A DNA stretch of 64,000 nucleotides from DATMER01 sp035556715 (GTDB taxonomy: Bacteria; Acidobacteriota; Thermoanaerobaculia; Multivoradales; UBA5704), in contig DATMER010000080.1 of assembly GCA_035556715.1 (NCBI GenBank), positions 7,057 to 71,056 on the forward strand, written 5' to 3'. The stretch's first letter is position 1. The number at the start of each line of letters is the position of its first letter. The notes under the pieces were generated by a model. That model saw only the letters and a list, made by a program, of their open reading frames with translations, ran no database searches and had not been told where the DNA came from. Position numbers and translations under genes: made by a program. Shown piece by piece: positions 41,308 to 49,855 of this stretch.

Positions 41308-42657
41308 CTACTGGAACATCTCCACCTTGAGGTCGTAGTAGGACCAGCCCCAGCTCGGGATCTCGGGGCCTTCCTGGCCCGGGTGGTGGCCGAACTCCAC
41401 ATTCAGCGACGGCGGATGCACCGCGAGGATGTTGCCCGAGGCCGTGCCGGGCATGCGCAGGGTCTTGAGCAGCGTGCCGGCCTGCGAGATGTCCGCCGTG
41501 ATCTGGTTCGTGGCCGCGTCGTAGACGTAGCGCAGGTGGTAGCGCTTGCCCTGCTGGAGCTGCAGCCCGACCTCGGCGTTGGTGACCTGCTTGGCCGCCA
41601 GGTCCACGTTCTGGTTCATCTTGATCGTGTGCTTGTTCGGCCCGAAGGCGTTCACGTTGGCGACCGTGTTGCCGCGGAACTTGCCGCGGTAGAGCCAGAT
41701 GATCGCGTGGTTGCCCGGGATCTTCTCGGAGTTCCACGGGCCCGGGATGAAGTCGCACTCGATGACCATCCGCTTCAGGGCCATGGTCTGCTGGATCGGG
41801 ATGTTGATCGTCCCCTTGGCATTGCCCGGAGGGATGGCGGTGTGGAGATGGCCGCTCTTCTGGAAGACCAGCGAGTTGCCCGGGGCCGGAGTGGGGTTGG
41901 TCCCGCCGGTCTCCGCGGTGGTGGAGGCCGAGGGCGACAGGAACCAGATCTGGCCGAGGGGCTGGTTGACCACGGCGGCGTAGACGAAGAACGGCTGGTT
42001 GCAGGTGACCTGGACCCGCGCATCGGTGATCCGCTGCTCGCCCAAGGCGCCGAGGGCGTCGTCGAACTGGCGCAACGACAGGGCGAAGAACGACAGCGTC
42101 ACGGCGGAGCCGATCTGCGTGCCGTCCACCCGGAAGAGCCTGATCTCGCACTGCGCCCCCTGGGTGCCGAGGTTCACCACGCCGAGATGGCTGAGGGTGC
42201 CGCGGGCGGAGTCGCGCTCCAGGCCGACCAGGTGGGCCGTCTTGCCGGCGCCGACCGTGTTCACCGACGAGATCACCGGCACCGAGGACCGGGTCTGGAG
42301 GCCGGCGGGCGACGTGTTGATCAACTGCGCCTCGACCGACATCTCCTGGGTGGACTTCACCTCCAGCAGGCCCGAGGTGCTGCCGACGTTGGAGAGGAGG
42401 AAGGTGCGCCGCGCCGGCACGGGGATCTCCGGGGAGCCTCCCCGCGTGGTGCCGTCGGTCGCCGCCGGGATGAAGAAGGTGGAGAAGCCGCGCTGCGAGC
42501 CGGCCGGGTTCGAGACCCAGACCTCCGTCGAGTGCAGGCTGCCGTCAGTCCCTCTGGGGGGGATCACCGGCACGTAGACGCCTCCCGCCGATGCGGGGGC
42601 CGATGTGAAGGGCACGGCGAGGCCCAGGGCGAGGACGGCGAGGATTGCCTTCTTCAC
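41308..42657 (-). CDS. Secreted protein, paralog 1 (C-terminal LamG/beta-jelly-roll-like domain)
   Basis: 449 residues with a signal peptide (AVLALGLAVPFTSAPASA). Residues ~25-235 form a beta-rich region (STEVWVSNPAGSQRGFSTFF, HLGVVNLGTQGAQCEIRLF). Residues ~265-449 form a second domain shared with the protein encoded upstream: NHAIIWLYRGKFRGNTVANV, KHTIKMNQNVDLA, RYHLRYVYDAATNQITADI and the closing WGWSYYDLKVEMF. A concanavalin-like glycan-binding fold is plausible, not established. The GTG start has AGGAGG 7 nt upstream. It carries the same 34-bp upstream box as its paralog. Confidence 0.75.
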   Translation of the reverse strand: MKKAILAVLALGLAVPFTSAPASAGGVYVPVIPPRGTDGSLHSTEVWVSNPAGSQRGFSTFFIPAATDGTTRGGSPEIPVPARRTFLLSNVGSTSGLLEVKSTQEMSVEAQLINTSPAGLQTRSSVPVISSVNTVGAGKTAHLVGLERDSARGTLSHLGVVNLGTQGAQCEIRLFRVDGTQIGSAVTLSFFALSLRQFDDALGALGEQRITDARVQVTCNQPFFVYAAVVNQPLGQIWFLSPSASTTAETGGTNPTPAPGNSLVFQKSGHLHTAIPPGNAKGTINIPIQQTMALKRMVIECDFIPGPWNSEKIPGNHAIIWLYRGKFRGNTVANVNAFGPNKHTIKMNQNVDLAAKQVTNAEVGLQLQQGKRYHLRYVYDAATNQITADISQAGTLLKTLRMPGTASGNILAVHPPSLNVEFGHHPGQEGPEIPSWGWSYYDLKVEMFQ

Positions 42658-42733
42658 GGGTACACCTCCTGAAGAGGTCGTGGCGGACCCCGGCCGAATC
42701 TTTCAGCGATTGCTCAGCCGTCTTCCGCCCGCG

Positions 42734-42767
42734 TACTGCAAGAAATAGCTACCCGGGTATGGTACGC
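42734..42767 (-). promoter_or_regulatory. 34-bp upstream box, copy 1
   Basis: The box differs at a single base from copy 2 at 44019 and contains the palindrome TACCCGGGTA and the flank GTACCATACCCGGG. On the transcript strand it lies 76 nt before the start codon of paralog 1, nearly the same distance as copy 2 from its gene. Further conserved blocks (GGGCAGAGC, GGGGTTGCGC) lie upstream. Likely operator or promoter. Confidence 0.6.
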
Positions 42768-42789
42768 CCGTTGCTCTGCCCGCGCAACC

Positions 42790-42829
42790 CCGCATAAACA
42801 AAAGCGGACCGGGTTTTCCCCGGTCCGCT
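42790..42829 (-). terminator. Intrinsic terminator of secreted paralog 2
   Basis: Stem AGCGGACCGGG paired with CCCGGTCCGCT (11 bp), followed on the minus strand by TTTTGTTTATG. It begins 30 bp downstream of the paralog 2 stop and separates the two genes transcriptionally. Confidence 0.85.
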
Positions 42830-42858
42830 CGGTCGAAGGAGGTTTCCGCGGCGCCCGG

Positions 42859-43941
42859 TTACTTGGCGTGGGCGGAGGCCCGGGTGTCCAGCTCGAGGCG
42901 CAGGTTGGAGTAGCGCCAGCCGAAGCTCGGCATCTCGGGGAAGTGCTGCCCCGGGAAGTGGCCGAACTCCGTGAAGAGCGCACCCTTCGTGCTGAAGCCG
43001 AAGACGGGGACGGACAGGGTGCGGTTCTGGGCCGTTCCCTGCATCGTCATCTTCTTCAGCAGCACGCCGCTGTCGAAGATCTCGGTCGTGATGAGCCGGT
43101 TGGCGGCGTCGTAGGTATAGCGCAGGTGATAGGTGTTGTTGGGCACCAGAGCAACACCTACCTTCTGGTTGGTGTTCTTCTGCTTGGCCATGTCCACGTT
43201 CTGGTTCATCTTGAGGATGTTCTTCCCCGGACCGAAGGCGTTCACGTTGGAGACCGTGCCGCTGCGGAAGCGGCCGCGGTGCAGCCAGGCCATGCCATGG
43301 TTGCCGTGGGGCGACTTCTTGTGCCAGGGGCCGGTCGTCACGTCCCACTCCATGACCAGCCTGCCGACCTTCAGGTCCTTGGGGACCGCGGTGCAGACGA
43401 TGCCCTTCGCCTTCTGCTGAGAGGCGATGTGGAGCGTCCCTGACTGGCCGGCGAGGAAGAGGCCCGGCTCGATCTCGAGGGCCTTGACCGAGAAGTCGCA
43501 CGCGCCGCTGGGGCCGACGCCTTCAGCCCAGGTGACCTTGGGCTCTTCGGGCGCGGCAGCGGCGGCGTAGGGGTAGAAGGCCTGGTCGCAGGAGACCTCG
43601 GCGGCGGCCACGGAGCGGGAGCCGATGCGGTCCGCGAAGTCGAACTGGGCGGTGGAGCCGGGATCGACGTTCAGCGCGACTTCGTCGAGGAGACCGCCCC
43701 TCCGGTCGTAGAGCTTTGCCTGGCACGCGGCAGCCCGGGCTCCGGGTACGGCGGCGCCCACCACCAGGGTGCGGTAGCCGCCTTCGCGCTCCAGACCGCC
43801 CAGTGCGGCGAAGTCCCTGGCCTGGGACAGCTCACGGGCGTCGAAAGGCAGGGTGCCCCCGTCTTGCGTCCAGCGGCCGGCGTAGACGACGGGGATGGTC
43901 AGGGCGAGGGTGAGAACGAGACAGACGAGCGCCTTCTTCAT
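42859..43941 (-). CDS. Secreted protein, paralog 2 (C-terminal LamG/beta-jelly-roll-like domain)
   Basis: 360 residues: signal peptide (ALVCLVLTLALTIPVVYA), an N-terminal variable part with Cys-containing segments (AACQAKLYDRRG, EVSCDQAFYPY), and a C-terminal ~180-residue domain matching paralog 1: GNHGMAWLHRGRFRSGTVSN, KNILKMNQNVDMA, YHLRYTYDAANRLIT and FGWRYSNLRLEL. The N-terminal parts are related but shorter. The start is the Met after a GGAGG site that itself overlaps an upstream in-frame ATG. A clear intrinsic terminator follows. Probably a glycan-binding or envelope protein. Confidence 0.75.
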   Translation of the reverse strand: MKKALVCLVLTLALTIPVVYAGRWTQDGGTLPFDARELSQARDFAALGGLEREGGYRTLVVGAAVPGARAAACQAKLYDRRGGLLDEVALNVDPGSTAQFDFADRIGSRSVAAAEVSCDQAFYPYAAAAAPEEPKVTWAEGVGPSGACDFSVKALEIEPGLFLAGQSGTLHIASQQKAKGIVCTAVPKDLKVGRLVMEWDVTTGPWHKKSPHGNHGMAWLHRGRFRSGTVSNVNAFGPGKNILKMNQNVDMAKQKNTNQKVGVALVPNNTYHLRYTYDAANRLITTEIFDSGVLLKKMTMQGTAQNRTLSVPVFGFSTKGALFTEFGHFPGQHFPEMPSFGWRYSNLRLELDTRASAHAK

Positions 43942-44018
43942 TGGGTACGCAACCTCCATGTGTCTTGAGAGCGCGGCCGGACAGCGCCCTTCGCCGCCGA
44001 CGCATTCTCACATCTCGG

Positions 44019-44052
44019 TACTGCAATAAATAGCTACCCGGGTATGGTACGC
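44019..44052 (-). promoter_or_regulatory. 34-bp upstream box, copy 2
   Basis: One mismatch to copy 1 at 42734. It lies 77 nt before the start codon of secreted paralog 2, with the same TACCCGGGTA palindrome. The conserved distance to the start codon supports a shared promoter or operator rather than a random repeat. Confidence 0.6.
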
Positions 44053-44183
44053 GCTCTGCCCTGGCGGCGCAACCCCGGCATAGCCGGAACCGATATCTCC
44101 TGGGAATAATCTTTAGCAGGTCTGCTAGCGGAATGCAACCGAAATTGTGCAATCCGTCGAGATTTCCCTGGCGTGCGGGTACG

Positions 44184-46268
44184 ATGCGCGCCGTGATGAG
44201 GTCAAAGGTTCTGCAAGGCGCGCTGGTCGTCCTGGGCTTCCTCGTCGGAGCCGGGGGCTGGCTGCTGCTCAGAAAAGCGGCCAATCACGCCCCTTTCTTG
44301 TCTCCCTCTCCGCCTCCGGCCGCTTCCGCGAGGCCTGCCTCTTCCGCGGACTGGCAGCCTCCCGGCCCCGGCTTCGTGATCTGGGAGTCGAACCGCTCCG
44401 GCCGCTGGCGGCTGTGGATCCAGGACCTCGGCGGCTCGGAACCGCGCCAGCTTACTCCAGACGAAGATGACCGCATCCACTGCTGCCCGCACATCGCGCC
44501 CGACGGTTCCGCCCTCGCCTGGCTGAGCCTCGATCCCGGTCCCGACCGCTATCCCGAGGAGCGCGCCGAGGCGGGATCGTTGCGGCTGATCCGCCCGGAC
44601 GGCTCGGGCCTGCGCGAGCTCGCGCCCCGGGCCCGGGCCTATGGCGAGCACCGCGCCGCGATCTGGCACGGCCGGGATCTCCTTTATATCGACGGCGAGG
44701 GGTACACGGTCCGGCTCTCTCCCGGGACGGGGGAGCGGGAGCGGCTGCTGCGCCGGCCCCATCGCATGTCCGGCTGGCTGATCGGACCGAGCCTCACCCA
44801 CGCGGTGGACGGCCTGCCGGCCTTCTCCCTCTACGATCCGCGCCGGTTCCTCGTCACCGAGGTCCAGGCCTTCGGCGGATGCCAGCCGTACTTCTCGCGC
44901 GACGGCCGCTGGGGCTACTGGGTGGCGGGCGCGGGCGGACCCCTCTACAAGATCGATCTGAAGACCCGCGCCGTATCCCAGTTGCTTGGCAAGAGCGATC
45001 CGCGCATGCCGGGTCCCCAGGGCTATCTCTACTTCCCGATGCTCTCGTCCGATCAGACCCTCCTGGCCTTCGCCGCGTCCGACGGCGGGCACGACCACTG
45101 GGCGGCCGACTACGACATCCATCTCGTGGAGACCGACCCCGAGCGGCTGGAGGTCGCGGGACGGCCCGTGCGCATCGCGCCCCATCCGGCCGTGGACCGC
45201 TTTCCGGACGTGTACGTCAAATCGGTGAGGAAGCCGCGGGCCGAGCCGGTCCCGGAGCCGGTTCCGCAAGAGGCGGAGGGGGACGTCTGGCCGTCCGACC
45301 GCGAGGGGCTCGCCTATCTCTGGGAGACGGCGGACGCCGAGAATCTGGCCAGCGATCCCACTCTTGGGGTGGAGCGGAGCTTCCCGTTGGAACGGGAGGG
45401 TTCGGCTCGGCTCGATCACTTCCATCGGATGGATCTCGGCGGCGGCGCGTACGTAGCGTCGGAGGAGGCGGGGCAGGCGGTCGTCGCCGCGGTCAAGCGA
45501 AGGAACGAGGTCACCCTGGAGGCGATGGTGACGCCGCGGGCTGCGAATCAGAACGCAGCGATCATTGCCCTGTCCGGAGGCCGTCCGGACACGCGCAACC
45601 TCGTCCTGGCCCAGGAACGGGACGAGCTGGTGCTCCACCTGGCCGTGGCCCGCCGGGGCCGGGCCGAGCACGAGATCCGGCTCGGAAAGCTGACCGCGGG
45701 ACGGCCCACTCATGTGCTGGTGAGCTACCGTCCCGGCCACCTCGCCGCCTGGCTCGACGGCGAGGAGGTACTGGAGACCACGGACCTCCAGGGGGACTTC
45801 TTCCGCTGGCGGCCCCGGCCGCTGATCTTCGGGGCCGAGCGCCGCCGGCCGGGCTCCTGGAGCGGCTGGCTGGAGGGGGTCGCCTTCTACAGCCGGGCGC
45901 TCGGACCCGGCGAGGCGAGGGAGAACGCCCGCCGGTATCTGGAAAAGGTTTCCAATCGTCCGGACGTGCCCCGGTCGCGGGTCCGGGGGCGGCTGCTCGC
46001 CCGCTCGCGCACCCCCACACTGAAGGAGATCTCCCCTTACCGGGAGGCCCTGGCGGTCTATGAATACCGCACCGATCAGGGGAACGTGCGCGTTGCCCAC
46101 TGGGTGATCCTCGACGGCGAGCCCCAGCCCGCGTCCGGCTGGCGCGAGGGAGAGGAGCGCGGGCTCCTGCTGGAGCCGTTCGCGCAGAATCCCCAGCTCG
46201 AGAGCGTGTTCCTGTCGGACACCCTCCCTCCGGCTCCCGGCATCCCTCTCTGGTACGAGGTGCGCTGA
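44184..46268 (+). CDS. WD40-like/TolB-type beta-propeller plus LamG-like domain protein
   Basis: 694 residues anchored by an N-terminal TM helix (QGALVVLGFLVGAGGWLLL). Residues ~55-350 show repeats of the TolB/PD40 type (FVIWESNRSGRWRLWIQDLG, QPYFSRDGRWGYWVAGAG, YFPMLSSDQTLLAFAASDGG). Residues ~440-620 resemble a LamG fold (VTLEAMVTPRAANQNAAIIA, HVLVSYRPGHLAAWLDG, WSGWLEGVAFYSRAL). The start is uncertain among several Met. It is followed 3 bp later by an MBOAT gene, so it likely belongs to the O-acetylation/export unit. Confidence 0.8.
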   Translation: MRAVMRSKVLQGALVVLGFLVGAGGWLLLRKAANHAPFLSPSPPPAASARPASSADWQPPGPGFVIWESNRSGRWRLWIQDLGGSEPRQLTPDEDDRIHCCPHIAPDGSALAWLSLDPGPDRYPEERAEAGSLRLIRPDGSGLRELAPRARAYGEHRAAIWHGRDLLYIDGEGYTVRLSPGTGERERLLRRPHRMSGWLIGPSLTHAVDGLPAFSLYDPRRFLVTEVQAFGGCQPYFSRDGRWGYWVAGAGGPLYKIDLKTRAVSQLLGKSDPRMPGPQGYLYFPMLSSDQTLLAFAASDGGHDHWAADYDIHLVETDPERLEVAGRPVRIAPHPAVDRFPDVYVKSVRKPRAEPVPEPVPQEAEGDVWPSDREGLAYLWETADAENLASDPTLGVERSFPLEREGSARLDHFHRMDLGGGAYVASEEAGQAVVAAVKRRNEVTLEAMVTPRAANQNAAIIALSGGRPDTRNLVLAQERDELVLHLAVARRGRAEHEIRLGKLTAGRPTHVLVSYRPGHLAAWLDGEEVLETTDLQGDFFRWRPRPLIFGAERRRPGSWSGWLEGVAFYSRALGPGEARENARRYLEKVSNRPDVPRSRVRGRLLARSRTPTLKEISPYREALAVYEYRTDQGNVRVAHWVILDGEPQPASGWREGEERGLLLEPFAQNPQLESVFLSDTLPPAPGIPLWYEVR

Positions 46269-46271
46269 CGC

Positions 46272-47693
46272 ATGGTCTTCAGCTCCCACCTCTTCGTCTT
46301 CTGGTTCCTGCCGCTGGTGCTGCTGTTCTACTACGGCCTGCCGCGCCGCGCCCGGCACCTGATGCTCACCCTGATGAGCTACGTCTTCTACGGCTGGGCA
46401 AACCCCGCCTTCGTCTACCTGATGCTCGTCTCGACCCTGATCGATTACATCACGGGGCTCGACATCGTCCGCCATGGACCGACCGAACCCGGTGGGCCTC
46501 GCACCCGGCGCCAGCGCATCGCCCTGATCGTCTCGGTCTGCGCCAACCTGGGCCTGCTCGGCTTCTTCAAGTACTTCAACTTCGCGGTGGAGAGCTACAA
46601 CGAGCTCGCGGCCCTGCTCGGCTTCACGAGCGCCGCGTGGGAGCAGACCCTGCGCGTGGTCCTGCCGCTGGGGATCAGCTTCTACACCTTCCAGTCCATG
46701 AGCTACACGATCGACGTCTACCGCGGGGAGGCGCGGCCGGTTTCCAACCTGGTCGACTTCGCCTGCTACGTCTCGATGTTCCCGCAGCTCGTGGCCGGTC
46801 CGATCGTCCGCTTCTCCGAGGTCGCGGACCAGCTCCGCAGCCGCACGCACACCCTGGAGAAGTTTGCCCGCGGCGTCTCGATGTTCTCCCTCGGCATGGC
46901 CAAGAAGGTGCTGGTGGCGAACCCGTGCGGCGCGGTGGCGGATGCCGCTTTCGCCGCGGATTCGCCCGCGGCCCTGGACGCCTGGTTCGGAGTCGTGGCC
47001 TACGCCTTCCAGATCTACTTCGACTTCAGCGGCTACTCGGACATGGCCGTTGGCCTGGGCCTGATGCTGGGTTTCATGTTCGCGAAGAACTTCGACTCTC
47101 CCTACCGGGCGGAATCGATCACCGACTTCTGGAGGCGCTGGCACATCTCGCTCTCGACCTGGCTGCGGGACTACCTCTATCTCCCCCTGGGAGGAAACCG
47201 CCTGGGGGTGAGGAGGACGTACGTCAACCTCCTGCTCGTCATGCTTCTGGGCGGGCTCTGGCACGGCGCGGCCTGGAACTTCGTGCTCTGGGGAGCGTTC
47301 CACGGCGCGCTGCTCGCCGCGGAGAGGGCGGGTCTGGGATACGGAAGGCTGCCTCGGCCGCTGAAGGTGACGGCGACGTTCGTCCTGGTGACGCTCGGCT
47401 GGGTGTTGTTCCGGGCGCGCGATCTCCCTCACGCCGTGGAGTACTATCGGTCCCTCTTCGGCTTGGAGGGGCCAGGGCCGGGGGCGCCGCTCTTGGGGGG
47501 CATCCTCTACCAGCCGTACTCGCTGCTCTGCTTTGCCCTGGCCGCCGGGATCGTCTGGACCATGCCGCAGGCCTGGGACTGGACGCGGCGCCTCACCTGG
47601 GTGCGGGCCGCGGTCTGCTGCGGCCTCCTGCTCCTGGCGCTGATCGCGATGGAGACGCAGGGCTACAACCCGTTCATCTACTTCATCTTCTAG
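46272..47693 (+). CDS. MBOAT family O-acyltransferase (AlgI-like)
   Basis: 473-residue polytopic membrane protein that passes acyl (usually acetyl) groups across the membrane for polysaccharide O-acylation. Conserved segments are VFSSHLFVFWFLPLVL at the start, PLGISFYTFQSMSYTIDVYR, FPQLVAGPIVRFSEV, the FDFSGYSDMAVGLG block, SITDFWRRWHISLSTWLRDYL, and GGLWHGAAWNFVLWG with the catalytic His. Length is typical of AlgI/DltB relatives. It is followed 2 bp later by the AlgJ-like partner. Confidence 0.95.
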   Translation: MVFSSHLFVFWFLPLVLLFYYGLPRRARHLMLTLMSYVFYGWANPAFVYLMLVSTLIDYITGLDIVRHGPTEPGGPRTRRQRIALIVSVCANLGLLGFFKYFNFAVESYNELAALLGFTSAAWEQTLRVVLPLGISFYTFQSMSYTIDVYRGEARPVSNLVDFACYVSMFPQLVAGPIVRFSEVADQLRSRTHTLEKFARGVSMFSLGMAKKVLVANPCGAVADAAFAADSPAALDAWFGVVAYAFQIYFDFSGYSDMAVGLGLMLGFMFAKNFDSPYRAESITDFWRRWHISLSTWLRDYLYLPLGGNRLGVRRTYVNLLLVMLLGGLWHGAAWNFVLWGAFHGALLAAERAGLGYGRLPRPLKVTATFVLVTLGWVLFRARDLPHAVEYYRSLFGLEGPGPGAPLLGGILYQPYSLLCFALAAGIVWTMPQAWDWTRRLTWVRAAVCCGLLLLALIAMETQGYNPFIYFIF

Positions 47694-47695
47694 TC

Positions 47696-48874
47696 ATGGA
47701 ACCGCGTACTTCCACCCCTGTCCCCTACCTGCACCGCGAGATCCAGGCGCGGGAGGAGCTTGGCCACACGGCCGTGAGCCCGTGGCTGGCCGCCCTGCTC
47801 ACCGGGGTCTTCCTGGGGATGATCGTGGCCGTGCCCCTGCTCCAGCCGAACCCGGCCGAGCCGTTCAAGGAGCTTGCGGCGGACCGCCCGCTGCTGGACA
47901 GCATCGTCCGCTTTGAGGACCGCCTGGAGGAGGAGTCCTGGGTGGTGGAGGACCTCCTGCCGCCGGTCCAGCACTTCCTGACCGGCGTCCTGGGCACGGG
48001 CAACGAGCAGGTCTATCCCGGGCGGGATGGCTGGCTCTTCTACCGTCCGGCGGTGGACTCGCTCACCGGCCCCGGCTTCCTGGATGAGGACATCCTGGAT
48101 ATCCGCCGCCTCGAGGTGGAGCCCGACCCGCGGCCGGCGCTCCTGGACCTCCACAGCCATCTGAAGGACCGGGGCATCCGGATGGTCGTGCTGCCGGTGC
48201 CGGTCAAGGCCGCGGTCCATCCCGAAAAGCTGACGCCGAGGGAAGTCCGGCCGCCGGTCCGGAACGCCTCCTGGGAGCGCTTCGTCCAAGGCCTGGAGAG
48301 GGAAGGGATCGCCGTGATCGACCTGGCGCCGGCCCGGCCTCAATATCTGGCCACGGACACCCACTGGACCCCGGACGGCATGGAGCTGGCCGCCAAGGCG
48401 CTGGCCGGCTGGATCCGGGCGAGCGTTCCGCTCCAGGGACCGGAGACGGTCTGGCAGAGAGAGGAAAGGCAGGTGGAGGGACTGGGAGACCTCGCCCGCA
48501 TGCTGGAGCTGCCGCCGGGACAGAGGCTCTTTCTCCCGCAGAGGGTGACGGTCCACCCGGTCTCCAACTGGCGTCCCGACCCGGCCGCGGAGGTCCTGAT
48601 CCTGGGAGACAGCTACACCAACGTCTTCTCCCGTTCCGACCTGGGCTGGGGTACGGGAGCGGGCCTGGCCGAGCAGCTCGCCTTCCATCTCCGGAGGCCG
48701 GTGGACCGGATCGCCATGAACGCCGGAGGCGCCTGGGCGAGCCGCCAGGCCCTGGCGAGGGAGCTGGCCGCGGGGCGCGACCGCCTGGCGGGCAAGAAGG
48801 TTGTGATCGTCGAGTTCTCCGCGAGGGAGCTCTCCGTGGGGGATTGGCGGCGGATCGATCTGGGGGAGAGATGA
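47696..48874 (+). CDS. AlgJ/AlgX-like SGNH O-acetylation protein
   Basis: 392 residues: an N-terminal TM anchor (WLAALLTGVFLGMIVAVPLL), then a periplasmic domain of the alginate O-acetyltransferase AlgJ/AlgX type. It shows VYPGRDGWLFYRPAVD, the Asp-His pair in LATDTHWTPDGMELAA, and the catalytic Ser in VLILGDSYTNVF. It acts with the MBOAT protein to transfer acetyl groups to an extracellular polysaccharide. Its stop overlaps the next start as ATGA. Confidence 0.9.
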   Translation: MEPRTSTPVPYLHREIQAREELGHTAVSPWLAALLTGVFLGMIVAVPLLQPNPAEPFKELAADRPLLDSIVRFEDRLEEESWVVEDLLPPVQHFLTGVLGTGNEQVYPGRDGWLFYRPAVDSLTGPGFLDEDILDIRRLEVEPDPRPALLDLHSHLKDRGIRMVVLPVPVKAAVHPEKLTPREVRPPVRNASWERFVQGLEREGIAVIDLAPARPQYLATDTHWTPDGMELAAKALAGWIRASVPLQGPETVWQREERQVEGLGDLARMLELPPGQRLFLPQRVTVHPVSNWRPDPAAEVLILGDSYTNVFSRSDLGWGTGAGLAEQLAFHLRRPVDRIAMNAGGAWASRQALARELAAGRDRLAGKKVVIVEFSARELSVGDWRRIDLGER

Positions 48875-49542
48875 GGATTCTGCGCCGCGCCTTCAAGCTG
48901 GTCTACATCCTCTACTACCGTTTCCTCTACGGAAGAAGCTTCCCCTTCGCCGACCGCCTGGAGCGCCGGGTGCGCGACTGGGAGCACCAGACCGGCCGCG
49001 GGGACGCTCCGGTCTCCCGCGAAACCTGGGAAGAGCAGTACCGGGCGGGCAACTGGGCATTCATGAGAGCCACCGACGAGCTCGCCCGCTACAGCGTCAT
49101 CGCCGGCTACCTCCATCACCTCCACCCCGGAGGCTCGGTCCTGGACGTGGGCTCGGGAGAGGGCATCCTCCTGGATCATCTCCGATCCGTTTCAAGCTAC
49201 CTGGGGATCGATCTCTCCGAAGAGGCGGTGAAGCAGGGAGCCCACCGGACCGGCGAACGGGCCGCTCTTCTCGCGGCCGACGCGGAGCAGTACCGTCCCA
49301 CCGAGCGCTGGGACGCCATCGTCTTCAACGAGTGCGTCTACTACTTCGAGGATCCGGTCGGCACCGTGCTTGGCTACCGGGACGGGCTGAAGGAAGGGGG
49401 AACGCTGATCGTCTCCACCTTCCGCTCCCGGCGGGCGGACGTCATCGCGAAGCGCCTGATCGAGAGGCTGCCGTTGATCGAAGAGGTTGCGGTCACCAAC
49501 CGAAAGGGGACGTGGGTGGTGCGGCTGTTCAGGCCGGGGTAG
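48871..49542 (+). CDS. Class I SAM-dependent methyltransferase
   Basis: 223 residues. Motif I is SVLDVGSGEGILLDHL, followed by YLGIDLSEEAV (acidic residue contacting the ribose), and the AIVFNECVYYFEDP motif. Translationally coupled to the AlgJ-like gene by ATGA, so a role in modifying the same polysaccharide or its carrier is likely. Its stop codon TAG is the second to fourth base of a large inverted-repeat element, which begins at 49539. Confidence 0.92.
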   Translation: MRILRRAFKLVYILYYRFLYGRSFPFADRLERRVRDWEHQTGRGDAPVSRETWEEQYRAGNWAFMRATDELARYSVIAGYLHHLHPGGSVLDVGSGEGILLDHLRSVSSYLGIDLSEEAVKQGAHRTGERAALLAADAEQYRPTERWDAIVFNECVYYFEDPVGTVLGYRDGLKEGGTLIVSTFRSRRADVIAKRLIERLPLIEEVAVTNRKGTWVVRLFRPG

Positions 49543-49758
49543 AGACGCCCCAGTCCTCTGCCACGACGCTGCCGGGTGTACAGGGTCGGGGCGTCTCATG
49601 CCCCAGGCACCACCGAACGCCGGCAGCACGTCGCGGAAATATCATTGACCGGATGTTCACGCCTGCGGCACGGGCTGGGGTGGACCAACCAGTCGTGGGG
49701 AGACGCCCCGACCCTGTACACCCGGCAGGTTCGTGCCAGCGGACTGGGGCGTCTCTAC
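49539..49758. repeat. 220-bp inverted-repeat element with 59-bp arms
   Basis: The left arm 49539-49597 starts GTAGAGACGCCCCAGTCC and ends GGTCGGGGCGTCTC. The right arm 49700-49758 is its reverse complement with about five mismatches, ending GGACTGGGGCGTCTCTAC. The 102-bp centre has no gene. It fills most of the 49543-49855 gap. MITE-like. The terminal GTAG supplies the stop codon of the upstream methyltransferase. Confidence 0.92.
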
Positions 49759-49855
49759 GGGTCTCACATCTCACCTGGCGCGGATGAAATCCTGCAGGAC
49801 TGCGAGCCGGCCGCTCGGCGAGTCTGCCGAGCCTCGGCAGTGCTGTGACAGAGCT

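Noticed and set aside
44202..47432. Long minus-strand open frame across the propeller and MBOAT genes
   Set aside because: Antisense to strongly supported genes; composition typical of a shadow.
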